34,741 bases of DNA, taken from NCBI GenBank assembly GCA_903830425.1, contig CAIKTR010000157.1, positions 1 through 34,741 of the forward strand. Reading direction: 5' to 3'. The first letter of the stretch is position 1. The number at the start of each line of letters is the position of its first letter. Of the stretch, positions 8,332 to 16,993 are shown piece by piece. This DNA is from an uncultured Opitutia bacterium (GTDB lineage Bacteria > Verrucomicrobiota > Verrucomicrobiia > Opitutales > Opitutaceae). Below the pieces are notes generated by a model that saw only the letters and a program-made list of their open reading frames with translations, was not told the DNA's origin and did no database searches. A program made the translations under genes and the position numbers.

Positions 8332-10425
8332 TCACTTGCCGCCGTCGCCGCCTTCCTTCCTCGCCTTGGCCTCGGCCAGCAGGCGCTGCGCCTGCTCCGG
8401 CGGCACCTCCGCATAGTGGCTGAAACTTTCCGCATGCCGGCCGCGGCCGCTGGTCAGCGAGCGCAGCGTCGTGCTGTAGTGGTACAGTTCCTTCTGGGGC
8501 ACCTGCGCCCGCACCACCTGGAAATGGCCGTCGATGTCGACGCCGAGGATGTGGCCGCGGCGCGCGGAGAGGTCGCCCATCACGGCGCCGAGGTAGGCGT
8601 CGGGCACCGTGACCGTGACGGTGAACAGCGGCTCGAGCAGGCAGGGCGCGGCCGCCTGAAACGCCTCCTTGAACGCGTGGTAGCCGGCCACCTGGAACGC
8701 GATGTCCTTCGAGTCCACGGGGTGCATCTTGCCGTCGTAGAAGTCGATCTTCACGTCGGTCACATGGTAGCCGCCGAGCACGCCCTCGCGGCAGACGCTG
8801 CGGACGCCCTTCTCGACCGAGGGGACGAAGACCCGGTCGACGTTGGTGCCCACGAGGGTCTGGTTGAAGTCCACGCCGCTGTCGCGCGGCCCCGGCTCGA
8901 TGCGCAGCCAGACCTCGGCGAACTGGCCGGCGCCGCCGGTCTGCTTCTTGTGCCGGTAGCGCGACTCGCCGGGGGCGCGGATGGTCTCGCGGTAGGGAAT
9001 GAGGGGCTCCTCCAGCGTGACCGAGACGTTGAAGCGGCGGAGCAGCCGCTCGACGATGACCTGCAGCTGGATCTCGCCCTGGCCGGAGACGATGGTCTGA
9101 TGGATTTCGTCATCCACCCGGTAGTGGAACGTCGGGTCCTCCTGGTGGAGGGTCGCGAGGCCGATGGCCAGCTTGTCCTCGTCGCCCTTGGAGCGCAGCC
9201 GCAGCGCGCCGTGGATGTTCGGCGCCGGATACTCGACCTTGCGCAGCACGACCGGCCGGCGGGGGCTGCAGAGGGTGTCGCCGGTGTGGGTGGCGCGCAG
9301 CTTCACCACCGCGCCGAGGTCGCCGGCCCCCAGTTGCAGCACCGGGGTGCGGGTGGCGCCGTTGATCAGATAGAGCTGGCCCAGCCGCTCGGTCACGTTG
9401 CGCGCGCTGTTGAGCAGCTCGTCGCCCGGGTGCACCGTGCCGGCGAACAGGCGGAACAGCGACAGCTCGCCCACCCCGGGCTCGTTCATCGTCTTGAACA
9501 CATACAGAACCGGCTCGGGCTGCGTCAGCGGCACCGAGCCGGAGATCCCGCTGGCATCCCGCGCGGGCACCTCCGCGCGGTCGGTCGGCGCCGAGCCGTA
9601 CTTGGCGATGAAATCCATCAGCCGGGCCACGCCGACGTTCGTCTCCGCCGACACGGCAAACAGCGGCACGAAGACCTGGCGCTGGATCGCCTGGTGCAGG
9701 CCCGCGCGGAACTCCTCCTCGGCCAGGATGCCCTGGGCGAAGAACTTCTCCATCAGGGTGTCGTCGGACTCGGCCACGTACTCGATGAGCTGGCGGTGCA
9801 GCTCCTGCACGCGGGCGGCCAGCTCGCCCGTGGCGGGCGCCTCGGTGTAGCGGCCGTTGCCGCCGGGCCGGTAGGTGACGACCTCGTTGCGCATCACGTC
9901 CAGCACCCGGCTGAAGCCGGGACCGGCATCGAGGGGGATGGCGAGCGGGAAGACGTTCTTGCCGAAGTGCGCGCGGGCCTCGGCGAGCAGGGTGTCGAAG
10001 CTGACGTTCGGCTTGTCGAGCGCATTGACCACGAGCATTTTTGGCAGGCCGAAGTGCGTGGCGTAGTCCCACGCGGCGTCGGTGCCGACGCCCAGGCCGT
10101 GCGCGGCGTGGACCACGATGAGGGCGAAGTCGCCCACCCGCAGCGCGCCGAGGCCCTCGCTGATGAAGTCCGCGTAGCCCGGGCAATCGAGCAGGTTGAA
10201 CTTGCGGTCCATCCAGGGGAGGTGGAGGAGCGACGCATGCACCGAGATTTGGTGCTGGTGCTCGCTGGCGTGGTAGTCGGAGACCGTGGAGCCGGCGGCG
10301 ATCGTGCCCATGCGGCCGATCCGGCCCGCGCAGGCCTGCATGGCTTCGCAGAGGAGGGTCTTGCCGGCGGACGCGTGGCCGAGGACGGAGAAGTTTCTCA
10401 GGTCTGAAGAGGCAAAGTCTTTCAT
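8332..10425 (-). CDS. Elongation factor G-like translational GTPase (EF-G2 / FusA2 type)
   Basis: A 697-residue protein with full EF-G domain length. G1 is GHASAGKT (16-23). The switch I region is STVSDYHASEHQHQIS, with Ser where true EF-G has the Mg-binding Thr of RGIT. G3 is DCPGYADF (80-87), with Tyr instead of the catalytic His of DTPGHVDF. G4 is NALD (134-137) instead of NKxD. C-terminal domains IV/V follow (RHKKQTGGAGQFAEVWLRIEP and the final RRGHILGVDIDG segment). The switch I and Tyr changes recall the divergent EF-G-like group (TM1651 type), which is distinct from housekeeping FusA. Its cellular role is not settled; it may act on ribosomes under stress or be a poor GTPase. It is divergent from the universal stress gene. 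The ATG at 10425 has no Shine-Dalgarno. Confidence 0.88.
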   Translation of the reverse strand: MKDFASSDLRNFSVLGHASAGKTLLCEAMQACAGRIGRMGTIAAGSTVSDYHASEHQHQISVHASLLHLPWMDRKFNLLDCPGYADFISEGLGALRVGDFALIVVHAAHGLGVGTDAAWDYATHFGLPKMLVVNALDKPNVSFDTLLAEARAHFGKNVFPLAIPLDAGPGFSRVLDVMRNEVVTYRPGGNGRYTEAPATGELAARVQELHRQLIEYVAESDDTLMEKFFAQGILAEEEFRAGLHQAIQRQVFVPLFAVSAETNVGVARLMDFIAKYGSAPTDRAEVPARDASGISGSVPLTQPEPVLYVFKTMNEPGVGELSLFRLFAGTVHPGDELLNSARNVTERLGQLYLINGATRTPVLQLGAGDLGAVVKLRATHTGDTLCSPRRPVVLRKVEYPAPNIHGALRLRSKGDEDKLAIGLATLHQEDPTFHYRVDDEIHQTIVSGQGEIQLQVIVERLLRRFNVSVTLEEPLIPYRETIRAPGESRYRHKKQTGGAGQFAEVWLRIEPGPRDSGVDFNQTLVGTNVDRVFVPSVEKGVRSVCREGVLGGYHVTDVKIDFYDGKMHPVDSKDIAFQVAGYHAFKEAFQAAAPCLLEPLFTVTVTVPDAYLGAVMGDLSARRGHILGVDIDGHFQVVRAQVPQKELYHYSTTLRSLTSGRGRHAESFSHYAEVPPEQAQRLLAEAKARKEGGDGGK

Positions 10426-10688
10426 GAGCCGAGGGGGGGTTGGCGATACGGCCGCATCCTATCCCTCTCCGTGGGTTCCACCTGCGCGTCCCTTGCGAAT
10501 AAGCACCCAGATTTTGCACTATGTGGCAGGGCGGAACAATTATGTGAGCTCGACCGCCGGAAGGACCGGTCAAGGCCATGCCAGGGTCGAGCCCCCGCGC
10601 CCGTGGCAGCTCCGGCGGCGGTCAAAATCCGCGCAGGCTCGGCCAAGAAGCGCGAGGTCCGGGCGCGTGACCTGTGCTACGTTGCGCC
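10426..10688. other. Divergent intergenic region with an AT-richer core
   Basis: The 263 bases between the EF-G-like and universal-stress starts hold no convincing reading frame. Bases about 10493-10550 are clearly less GC-rich than the surroundings and contain promoter-like hexamers; the remainder is GC-rich with nothing recognised. Confidence 0.6.
10514..10543 (+). promoter_or_regulatory. Candidate sigma-70-like promoter for the universal stress gene
   Basis: TTGCAC (10514-10519) and AATTAT (10538-10543) are separated by 18 bases in an AT-richer stretch. Transcription would start near 10550, leaving a leader of about 140 bases. Based only on similarity to the general bacterial consensus. 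Confidence 0.3.
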
Positions 10689-11138
10689 ATGAAAACGATC
10701 CTCACCCCGGTCGACTTCTCCGGCATCACCGAGTCGGTCATCGCCGCAGCCGCCACCCTCGCCCGCGAGCAGCACGGCCGCATTGTCCTCCTGAACATCG
10801 CCCAGCCCCCGGTCGTCACCAGCGAATACGCCCCGTACCTGGAAAACCTCAGCGAGATCGTCGCGGTCAGCGAGCGCGCCGCCGCCAAGCAGCTCGAGCG
10901 CCTGGCGGAGCGGCTCACCAGCGAGGGCCTCACCGTCGAGACGCAGCAGCAGACCGGCGTGCCGGTGACCCAGATTCTCCAGCAGGCGCAGCACCTCGCG
11001 GCCGACTACATCGTGCTCGGCTCGCACGGCCACACGGCCTTCTACGACCTGCTCGTCGGCAGCACCACCCATGGCGTGCTCCTCCGGGCCTCCTGCCCCG
11101 TGGTGATTGTCCCGGCCGGCAAGCGGAAGCCGGTCTAG
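10689..11138 (+). CDS. Universal stress protein (UspA family)
   Basis: A 149-residue single-domain Usp, the standard length, starting MKTILTPVDFSG with the family's first strand and Asp. The ATP-binding signature G-2x-G-9x-G-(S/T) is complete: GSHGHTAFYDLLVGS near residues 115-129, followed by the final strand CPVVIVP. It therefore belongs to the ATP-binding class. Such cytosolic dimers help cells withstand starvation and other stresses; the specific trigger here is unknown. The ATG at 10689 is chosen over an in-frame start 15 bases upstream because it aligns with the family. It is convergent with pfkA, with only 10 bases between the stops. Confidence 0.93.
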   Translation: MKTILTPVDFSGITESVIAAAATLAREQHGRIVLLNIAQPPVVTSEYAPYLENLSEIVAVSERAAAKQLERLAERLTSEGLTVETQQQTGVPVTQILQQAQHLAADYIVLGSHGHTAFYDLLVGSTTHGVLLRASCPVVIVPAGKRKPV

Positions 11139-11148
11139 CCCGCGGCGC

Positions 11149-12231
11149 TCAGTCGCCGAAGCCAATCCCCAGCGCCCGCCCGGTGCGGAGGATGTCGCCG
11201 TCCAGCGGCACCGTGCGCAGGCGGCCGATCGCCTCCTTGATCGGGATCGCCTCCGTGTCGGGGGGCCGGTGCGCGACCATGTAGCCGAATTTGCCCTCGG
11301 CGATGAGCCGCACCGCGCTCGCGCCAAAGCGCGTGCACAGCAGGCGGTCGAAGGTGGTCGGGGCCCCGCCCCGCTGCAGATGGCCCAGCACGCAGACCCG
11401 CGTCTCCTTCCCCGTGCGCCGGCCAATCTCGTCGGCCACGACCGCGCCGATGCCGCCCAGCCGCGCCTCGCGGATCGCCCCGGCGTCGCCGAGGGTGACG
11501 TACCCCTTCCCCGCCTCGCGCGCGCCCTCCGACACGACCACCAGGGTGAAATGCTTGCCCTGCGCCTCGCGTTCCGCGACGACGCGGCAGACGGAGTCCA
11601 GGTTGAAGGGAATCTCCGGGATCAGGATCACGTCCGCGCCGCCGGCGATCCCGGCATGCGCGGCAATCCAGCCCGCGTAGCGGCCCATGACCTCGCCGAC
11701 CATGACGCGGTCGTGGCTCTGTGCCGTGGAGCGCAGCCGGTCGAGAGCGTCGGTCGCGAACGCGACCGCGCTGTCGAAGCCGAACGTGACCGCCGTGCCC
11801 TCGATGTCGTTGTCGATGGTCTTGGGCACGCCCACCACCGGAATGCCGGCCTCGAAGCATTGCTGGGCGATGGTCAGCGAGCCGTCCCCGCCCACCACCA
11901 CGAGCGCCTTCAGGCCGAGCGACTCCACCCCGGCCCGGGCCTCGGCCAGGACCGCCGGGTCGATCTGCCGCGTCTCCCCGTGGCCGGCCTTGCCGGAGAA
12001 ACGGCCCTTGTTGGAGGCGCCCAGGATCGTGCCCCCCAGATAAAGCAGGCCGTCCATCTGGTGGTAGTCGAGCGCGCGGGTGTGGGTCGCCCCGAGCAGC
12101 CCGTCAAAGCCGCCCATCACCCCCAGGGTCTCCCAGCCGCGCTTGGTGGCGGACTTGACGACGGCGCGGATCACAGCGTTCAAACCCGGGCAGTCACCGC
12201 CGCCCGTGAGGATCCCGATGCGGGTTTTCAT
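11149..12231 (-). CDS. pfkA: 6-phosphofructokinase
   Basis: It phosphorylates fructose 6-phosphate to fructose 1,6-bisphosphate, the committed step of glycolysis. The 360-residue product starts MKTRIGILTGGGDCPGLNAV. GGDGS lies at 114-118 and PKTIDND at 136-142 (catalytic Asp within TIDND), followed by MGR (182-184) and the substrate-binding region near HLQRGGAP. The Gly in GGDGS is the ATP-type residue (PPi enzymes have Asp), whereas the Lys of PKTIDND is common in PPi-type and mixed clades (E. coli has Gly). Donor preference is therefore probably ATP but not certain. The length and the PKTIDND form match the long-PFK (group III-like) clade rather than the 320-residue E. coli type. The AEC gene upstream reads the same way, 82 bases away, with a strong hairpin between. 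The gene symbol is by family. Confidence 0.93.
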   Translation of the reverse strand: MKTRIGILTGGGDCPGLNAVIRAVVKSATKRGWETLGVMGGFDGLLGATHTRALDYHQMDGLLYLGGTILGASNKGRFSGKAGHGETRQIDPAVLAEARAGVESLGLKALVVVGGDGSLTIAQQCFEAGIPVVGVPKTIDNDIEGTAVTFGFDSAVAFATDALDRLRSTAQSHDRVMVGEVMGRYAGWIAAHAGIAGGADVILIPEIPFNLDSVCRVVAEREAQGKHFTLVVVSEGAREAGKGYVTLGDAGAIREARLGGIGAVVADEIGRRTGKETRVCVLGHLQRGGAPTTFDRLLCTRFGASAVRLIAEGKFGYMVAHRPPDTEAIPIKEAIGRLRTVPLDGDILRTGRALGIGFGD

Positions 12232-12290
12232 GCCCGCGAGCTTGGAGACATGCGCCCCCGTTGTCGACCCCGCGGCGGCGCCTTTTTGCC

Positions 12291-12310
12291 GGGCCGGCTG
12301 GGGCCGGCCC
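12291..12310 (-). repeat. Perfect 8-bp GC hairpin between the AEC gene and pfkA
   Basis: GGGCCGGC (12291-12298) pairs with GCCGGCCC (12303-12310) around a 4-base loop, immediately after the AEC stop. In the minus direction it is followed by AAAAA, not a T-run, so it is not a standard intrinsic terminator; it may be a processing or stability element, or a rho-type stop. Confidence 0.55.
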
Positions 12311-12313
12311 GCC

Positions 12314-13246
12314 TCAGGCCGCGCCCACGATCACGGCCAGCGTGGCCAGCGAGGTGAGCACGCTGAGCACGATGGCCCCCGAGGCCAGGGGCGCGTCGCC
12401 CTTCAGCTCCAGCGCCATGGTGTAGGAGATGACCGCGCTGGGGCAGGCCATGAAGATCATCACGATTTTCAGCTCCGGGCCGCCCAGCCCGAGCGCGTGG
12501 CCCACCGCCCAGCCCAGCAAGGGGGAGACCAGGGTTTTGACCAGGGCGCAGGTCAGCGGCAGACGCCAGTGGCCGCCGAGCCGCACGGTGACCAGGGAGC
12601 CGCCCACGCCGAGCAGGCCCAGCGGCAGGGCCATCTCGCCGAGCGCGCGGCAGGTCTGGTCGAGGGCGGCGGGGAGCGTCCAGCCGGCCAGCGCAAAAAT
12701 CAGGCCGGCCACCGTGGCCAGCAGCGGCGGCGTCGTGGCCAGCTGGCGCGCCAGCGGCGCCAGCATCCGCCAGCCCAGCGAGTGCTGGCTGAGCAGCAGC
12801 ACCCCCACGCCGGCAACATTGTAGACCACCAGCATGGGGGCGAGCGTCAGGACGGCCGCGGTGCGCGTCGACACGCCCCACGCCAGCGGCCCATCGGGCA
12901 GCGCATAGATGATCGGCAACCCGACGAACGCCAGATTGCCCCGGAAGCCGCCCTGCACAAACGTCCCGGTCACGGCGCCGGGCACGCGCAGCAGGGCCGC
13001 CACCGCATATCCGGCCAGCACGGTCAGGCCGGTCGCCGCCAGCATCACGCCCAGCATGAGCCGGGCCCCGCCCACGTCCTGAAACGAGCCCGCCAGCTGG
13101 GTGAAGAGCAGGGCCGGCAGACCCAGCCAGTACGTCACGCGATTCGCCTCCTGCAAAAAATTCGGCGAGACGAAGCGGCTCCGCTGCAACCAGACGCCCA
13201 CGGCAATCAGCAGGAAGACCGGCGCCAGGACGTTGAGGATGTGCAT
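12314..13246 (-). CDS. AEC-family (auxin efflux carrier-like) transporter
   Basis: A 310-residue polytopic membrane protein with about 10 predicted hydrophobic helices and the two-half layout of the AEC family. The N-terminus MHILNVLAPVFLLIAVG and the segment YWLGLPALLFTQLA, with its Pro-containing broken helix, are typical. The second half has GVGGSLVTVRLGGHWRLP and the cross-over-like region KIVMIFMACPSAVISYTMA. Bacterial members move organic acids such as malate or malonate, or amino acids; the substrate cannot be read here. It lies divergent from the PEP-CTERM gene (158 bases between starts) and upstream of pfkA on the same strand, which weakly suggests a link with carbon metabolism. Confidence 0.88.
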   Translation of the reverse strand: MHILNVLAPVFLLIAVGVWLQRSRFVSPNFLQEANRVTYWLGLPALLFTQLAGSFQDVGGARLMLGVMLAATGLTVLAGYAVAALLRVPGAVTGTFVQGGFRGNLAFVGLPIIYALPDGPLAWGVSTRTAAVLTLAPMLVVYNVAGVGVLLLSQHSLGWRMLAPLARQLATTPPLLATVAGLIFALAGWTLPAALDQTCRALGEMALPLGLLGVGGSLVTVRLGGHWRLPLTCALVKTLVSPLLGWAVGHALGLGGPELKIVMIFMACPSAVISYTMALELKGDAPLASGAIVLSVLTSLATLAVIVGAA

Positions 13247-13322
13247 GCCCGCCTACTCTGCCGCCAACCTCCGACGGGTCACGAATGAACTGGCTCCTGC
13301 CGCCGCGCCACTGAGGCGTTTA

Positions 13323-13354
13323 TTGACATAACCACCTCTTAATGAGGCTAAAAT
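13323..13354 (+). promoter_or_regulatory. Candidate promoter of the PEP-CTERM gene
   Basis: TTGACA (13323-13328), a perfect -35 consensus, is followed by TAAAAT (13349-13354) after 20 bases, which is longer than the ideal 17. The 13315-13400 region is much more AT-rich than its surroundings. If used, transcription would start near 13361, downstream of the in-frame ATG at 13342, so translation would begin at 13405. Confidence 0.35.
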
Positions 13355-13404
13355 CTGCTCAAATATCCTTGTGGCACCAACTAGCCACTATTAGCCAATG
13401 GAGC

Positions 13405-16400
13405 ATGAGCAAGCGCCTCCTTGGGCTAATCTTAGTCACCGCCTGCCTCGTAGTTTCGCCGACTTGGCTGCGCGCCCAGACGATCCTGATCTGGGATCCG
13501 AACGGCGCGGTCACCGGGATCGGCACCGCGGGCGGGACTTGGGACACCACCACGGCCAATTGGACGAATGACTCCTCCGGAACCGCAGCGCCGATCACCT
13601 GGCTGAACGACGGCACGGTCAAGCCGCTGATCACCCGGTCGACCATCCCGGAGACCTATGCGCCTCCTTTGGGGAGCAGTTATACCATCAATGTAGCCTC
13701 CGCGATTCTGACGAGTGGGCTCGACATCAATTTGTCGGTTTGGGACACCCGAACCGTAATTTCCTTCAGCGGGGCCGGGAGCCTCACCCTGACCGATCCC
13801 ACCATCGCGCTGACCGCCGGCACCGCCGCCTTTAACGTCCCGCTGCTTAGCACCGTGGGCCTGCTGCTGCCCTACGTGAATTACCCCGGCGTCCTGCAGC
13901 TGAACACGGCCAACCCCGGCCTGCTCGGGTTGACGACGGTGGAGCGGGGGACGCTGGTTTATAACCACGCGGGGGCCCTCGGACCGGAGACGGAGGGCAA
14001 CGGTCTCACGATCGGCAATGGCACGCTGAATTTCGACACGGTGAGCGGCGGAAATTTTGCCTACACCCTGGCCGACCCCATCACGATCACGGGCACGGAC
14101 AGCTACAAGCCCCGCTTCAGCATCGCCTACGATGCCAGTTCGACTCGCTCAGTGACGCTGACCGGCCCGATGACCCTGGAAGCGGACGCCCGCTTCAGCG
14201 GCGGCCTGCTGTATGGCACGGGCTCAGCCCAGATCATCGCCGCGGGGATCATCTCCGGGCCGTCGATGAATGTCCGCATCGATGGCGACGTCGCCCTGAG
14301 CGGCGCGAATACCTTCACCGGCCGGGCGATCGTGGCCCTGGAGAACTCCTATTCGGGCAATAGCCGGCTGACGGTTCCGGTCTTCAATGATGAGGGGGTG
14401 GCCGGGCCGCTGGGGGCCGGCACCGGTCTGGTCCTGGGGCGGGATGCCGGCGAGGGCGGCCCCGGCGGCGAGATCGACTACACGGGTGGCACCGCCACCA
14501 GCAACCGCACCATCCAGATCGCCGGCAGTGAGGGCACCGTTGGCGTCAACGCGCCCGGGAGCACGCTCACCCTGACCGGGGTCATTTCCGGCTGGGGCGG
14601 CAGTGTCTCGCACGATTTTGAAAAAGACGGAGCGGGCACCCTGGTGCTCGCCGGCCTGAATACCTACGCGGGCCGCACGAACATCAAAGAGGGCACGCTC
14701 GCCCTCGGCGCCGACAAGGCCCTGCCCACGTCCACCCTGCTCGCCGTGCAAGCCGGAGCGACGCTCAATCTCATGGGCTTCTCCGCCACGCTCCGCGGTC
14801 TCGAGGGGTCCGGCAACGTGGTCCTGGGCGCCGGCACACTCACCACCGGCAACAACTATTCCGTGTTCTCCGGCGTCATCTCGGGCACGGGTGGCCTGAC
14901 GATGTCCGGCGATCCGTATTCCCAGCTCACGCTGACCGGCGCGAACACCTACACCGGCGCCACCACGCTGGAGGGAGGCACCCTCAACCTCGGCGACGGC
15001 GGCTCCACCGGCAGCCTGAACGGCGCGACCGGCACCGCCCTGCGGTTCAATTCCGGCGGCACCTTCAACGTGTACCTGGCGGCCGGCAACACCCACATGG
15101 GCCTGCTCACCTTCAGCGGCGGCGACAGCACGGTCCGGTCGAGCTACAGCCTGACCAGCAGCACGCTGACCTTTGCGGATCTGGCGCCGCGCCTCGCGGG
15201 CGCGACCGGCAACTTCGTCACGAGCGGCGGCACCAACGGCACCGACCACAAGATCGTCCTGACGAATTATGCCGGCAGCACCACGCCCACCGGCGCCCTG
15301 CTCAATGCCGGCCTCTTCTTTGGCGGCGCCAGCTACGCCGCCTACGATCCCGCGGGTTTCCTCCGCGCCTACACCACCACGGACAGCGGCTTCGTGGCCG
15401 CCCCCGCCGGCAGCACCCTCGGCGCCGTCAGCGCCGGCAGCAACGCCCAGATGACGGGCACGATCACCGCCCAGACCACGGCAAGCGTGAACACCCTCCA
15501 GGACACCGGGGCCTTCAACCTCACCCTGGCGGCGGGCCAGACCCTGAGTTTCAGCGGCCTCCTCAAGTCCGGCAACAACGCCGCGACCATCAGCGGCGGT
15601 GCCGGCCTCACCAGCGTCAACCCCGGCGGCGAAATGATCGTCCGCACCGACTTGGCCAGCGACCTCCTGACCATCAGCACGGCCCTCTTGAACAACAGCG
15701 CCAACAGTCTGACCAAGTCCGGCGCGGGCACGCTCCAGTTGTCCGGCGTCAACACCTACACCGGCCTCACCACCGTCACCGGCGGCACCCTGCGCCTCAG
15801 CGCCGTCGACGCGCTCCCCCACTCCGCCCTGCTCTCCCTCGGAGCCGGCACACTGCTCGAGGTGGATGGCAACCAGACGATCGCCGGCTTCAGCGGGGCC
15901 AGCGGCCTCAGTTCCTCGATCCAACTTGCGACCAATGCCACCTTCACCGTCGCCCTGCCGGTCGCCAACGCCGCCACCGCCTACGCCGGCTCCGTGAACG
16001 GCGGCGGCACCTTCGCCGTGACCGGCGCGGGAGGCAGCGTCTTCAACTTTACCGGCAGCATGGGCTACACCATGGGAGTCTCCATCGGGTCGGGCGCCAC
16101 CCTGGTCGTCGGCCCCGGCGGCTCCATCGGCGGCCCGATCGCCGTCACCGGCACGCTCGGCCTCGCGAATCTGGGCAGCCAGTCCACCCTGACGGGGGTC
16201 ATCTCCGGCCCCGGCGGTCTGCTCGTTTCCAGCGGCACCACGATGCTCACGGGCGCCAACGTCTACACCGGCCCCACCCTCCTCAACGGGGGCAAGCTGC
16301 TCGTCGGCAACTACTCGGGCTCCGGCACGGGCACCGGCACCGTCACCGTCAACTCCGGCGGCACCTTTGGCGGCTACGGATTCATCAGCGGCGAGCTGGT

Positions 16401-16944
16401 CCTCAACTCCGGCGGGACCGTGGCCCCGGGCGAGAGTCCCGGCACGCTGAGCGTCGGACCGACCACCTTCGCCGGCGGGGCCGCCTTCGCCTTCGAGCTC
16501 AATGATGCCGCGGGCACGGCCGGCAACAACTGGGACCTGCTCAGCATCAGCGGTGCGCTCACCATCACCGCAACCCCCAACAACCCTTTCATTCTCAACC
16601 TCGCGTCGCTCGACTGGAACAACAACCCCGCCGTCCTCGCCAACTTCAACTCGTCCACGCCCTACACCTGGCAGTTCGTCACCGCCACCGGAGGGATCAC
16701 CGGCTTCACGCCCGGGGCGTTCCAGTACAACGCGAGCCAGTTCCAGAACACCCTCGACGGCGGCTATTTTTCCGTCAGCCAGGCGGGCAACGATCTCTTC
16801 CTCAACTTCACGCCCGTGCCCGAGCCCTCGACCTACGCCCTCCTCGGACTCGGGCTCGGTGCGCTGGCGCTCCGGCTCCGCCGGCGGGCGGCGCGCGTCA
16901 GCCCCGGCCACCCGGCCGCGCGTGCGCCGGTGGCGAAAGGCTGA
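13405..16944 (+). CDS. PEP-CTERM surface protein with autotransporter-associated beta-strand repeats
   Basis: A 1179-residue exported protein. From the ATG at 13405 it has a classical signal peptide (MSKRLLGLILVTACLVV, cut probably after LRA); the in-frame ATG at 13342 would bury this signal behind 21 residues. The body is Gly/Thr/Asn-rich beta-helix sequence with at least four copies of the PATR-type repeat (GVISGxGGL...GxNTYTGxT...GGTLxLG), starting near bases 14578, 14872, 15704 and 16194, plus a degenerate one near 14290. The C-terminus carries VPEPSTYALLGLGLG, a hydrophobic helix and an arginine cluster, the PEP-CTERM signal read by exosortases, followed by an unusual 17-residue tail. 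It is expected to be processed at the membrane and displayed or released. Its function is unknown; adhesion or matrix formation is inference. It has a weak GGAG just before the ATG. Confidence 0.92.
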   Translation: MSKRLLGLILVTACLVVSPTWLRAQTILIWDPNGAVTGIGTAGGTWDTTTANWTNDSSGTAAPITWLNDGTVKPLITRSTIPETYAPPLGSSYTINVASAILTSGLDINLSVWDTRTVISFSGAGSLTLTDPTIALTAGTAAFNVPLLSTVGLLLPYVNYPGVLQLNTANPGLLGLTTVERGTLVYNHAGALGPETEGNGLTIGNGTLNFDTVSGGNFAYTLADPITITGTDSYKPRFSIAYDASSTRSVTLTGPMTLEADARFSGGLLYGTGSAQIIAAGIISGPSMNVRIDGDVALSGANTFTGRAIVALENSYSGNSRLTVPVFNDEGVAGPLGAGTGLVLGRDAGEGGPGGEIDYTGGTATSNRTIQIAGSEGTVGVNAPGSTLTLTGVISGWGGSVSHDFEKDGAGTLVLAGLNTYAGRTNIKEGTLALGADKALPTSTLLAVQAGATLNLMGFSATLRGLEGSGNVVLGAGTLTTGNNYSVFSGVISGTGGLTMSGDPYSQLTLTGANTYTGATTLEGGTLNLGDGGSTGSLNGATGTALRFNSGGTFNVYLAAGNTHMGLLTFSGGDSTVRSSYSLTSSTLTFADLAPRLAGATGNFVTSGGTNGTDHKIVLTNYAGSTTPTGALLNAGLFFGGASYAAYDPAGFLRAYTTTDSGFVAAPAGSTLGAVSAGSNAQMTGTITAQTTASVNTLQDTGAFNLTLAAGQTLSFSGLLKSGNNAATISGGAGLTSVNPGGEMIVRTDLASDLLTISTALLNNSANSLTKSGAGTLQLSGVNTYTGLTTVTGGTLRLSAVDALPHSALLSLGAGTLLEVDGNQTIAGFSGASGLSSSIQLATNATFTVALPVANAATAYAGSVNGGGTFAVTGAGGSVFNFTGSMGYTMGVSIGSGATLVVGPGGSIGGPIAVTGTLGLANLGSQSTLTGVISGPGGLLVSSGTTMLTGANVYTGPTLLNGGKLLVGNYSGSGTGTGTVTVNSGGTFGGYGFISGELVLNSGGTVAPGESPGTLSVGPTTFAGGAAFAFELNDAAGTAGNNWDLLSISGALTITATPNNPFILNLASLDWNNNPAVLANFNSSTPYTWQFVTATGGITGFTPGAFQYNASQFQNTLDGGYFSVSQAGNDLFLNFTPVPEPSTYALLGLGLGALALRLRRRAARVSPGHPAARAPVAKG

Positions 16945-16950
16945 GGGTGC

Positions 16951-16976
16951 GGCCGGCGGTCCAGCCGACCGCGGCC
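16951..16976. terminator. Hairpin between convergent genes
   Basis: GGCCGGCGGTC (16951-16961) pairs with GACCGCGGCC (16967-16976) with one bulged G and a 5-base loop, in the 49-base gap between two converging stops. There is no T-run on either side, so termination is suggested mainly by position. Confidence 0.45.
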
Positions 16977-16993
16977 CTCGCGGGCGAAGACGC

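Noticed and set aside
8245-10407. 720-codon open frame antisense to the EF-G-like gene
   Set aside because: Shadow frame of biased composition with no recognisable domain.
13372-13386. Sigma-54-like element (TGGCAC) before the PEP-CTERM gene, attractive because some PEP-CTERM systems use sigma-54
   Set aside because: The downstream GC lies at 13384-13385, one base too close to the GG (9 instead of 10 bases between), and the TTGC box is missing.
14224-16911. 895-codon open frame antisense to the PEP-CTERM gene
   Set aside because: It is the mirror of a Gly/Thr/Ala-rich repetitive gene; the product is low-complexity Gly/Ala/Arg/Glu with no domain, while the plus strand has signal peptide, repeats and sorting signal.
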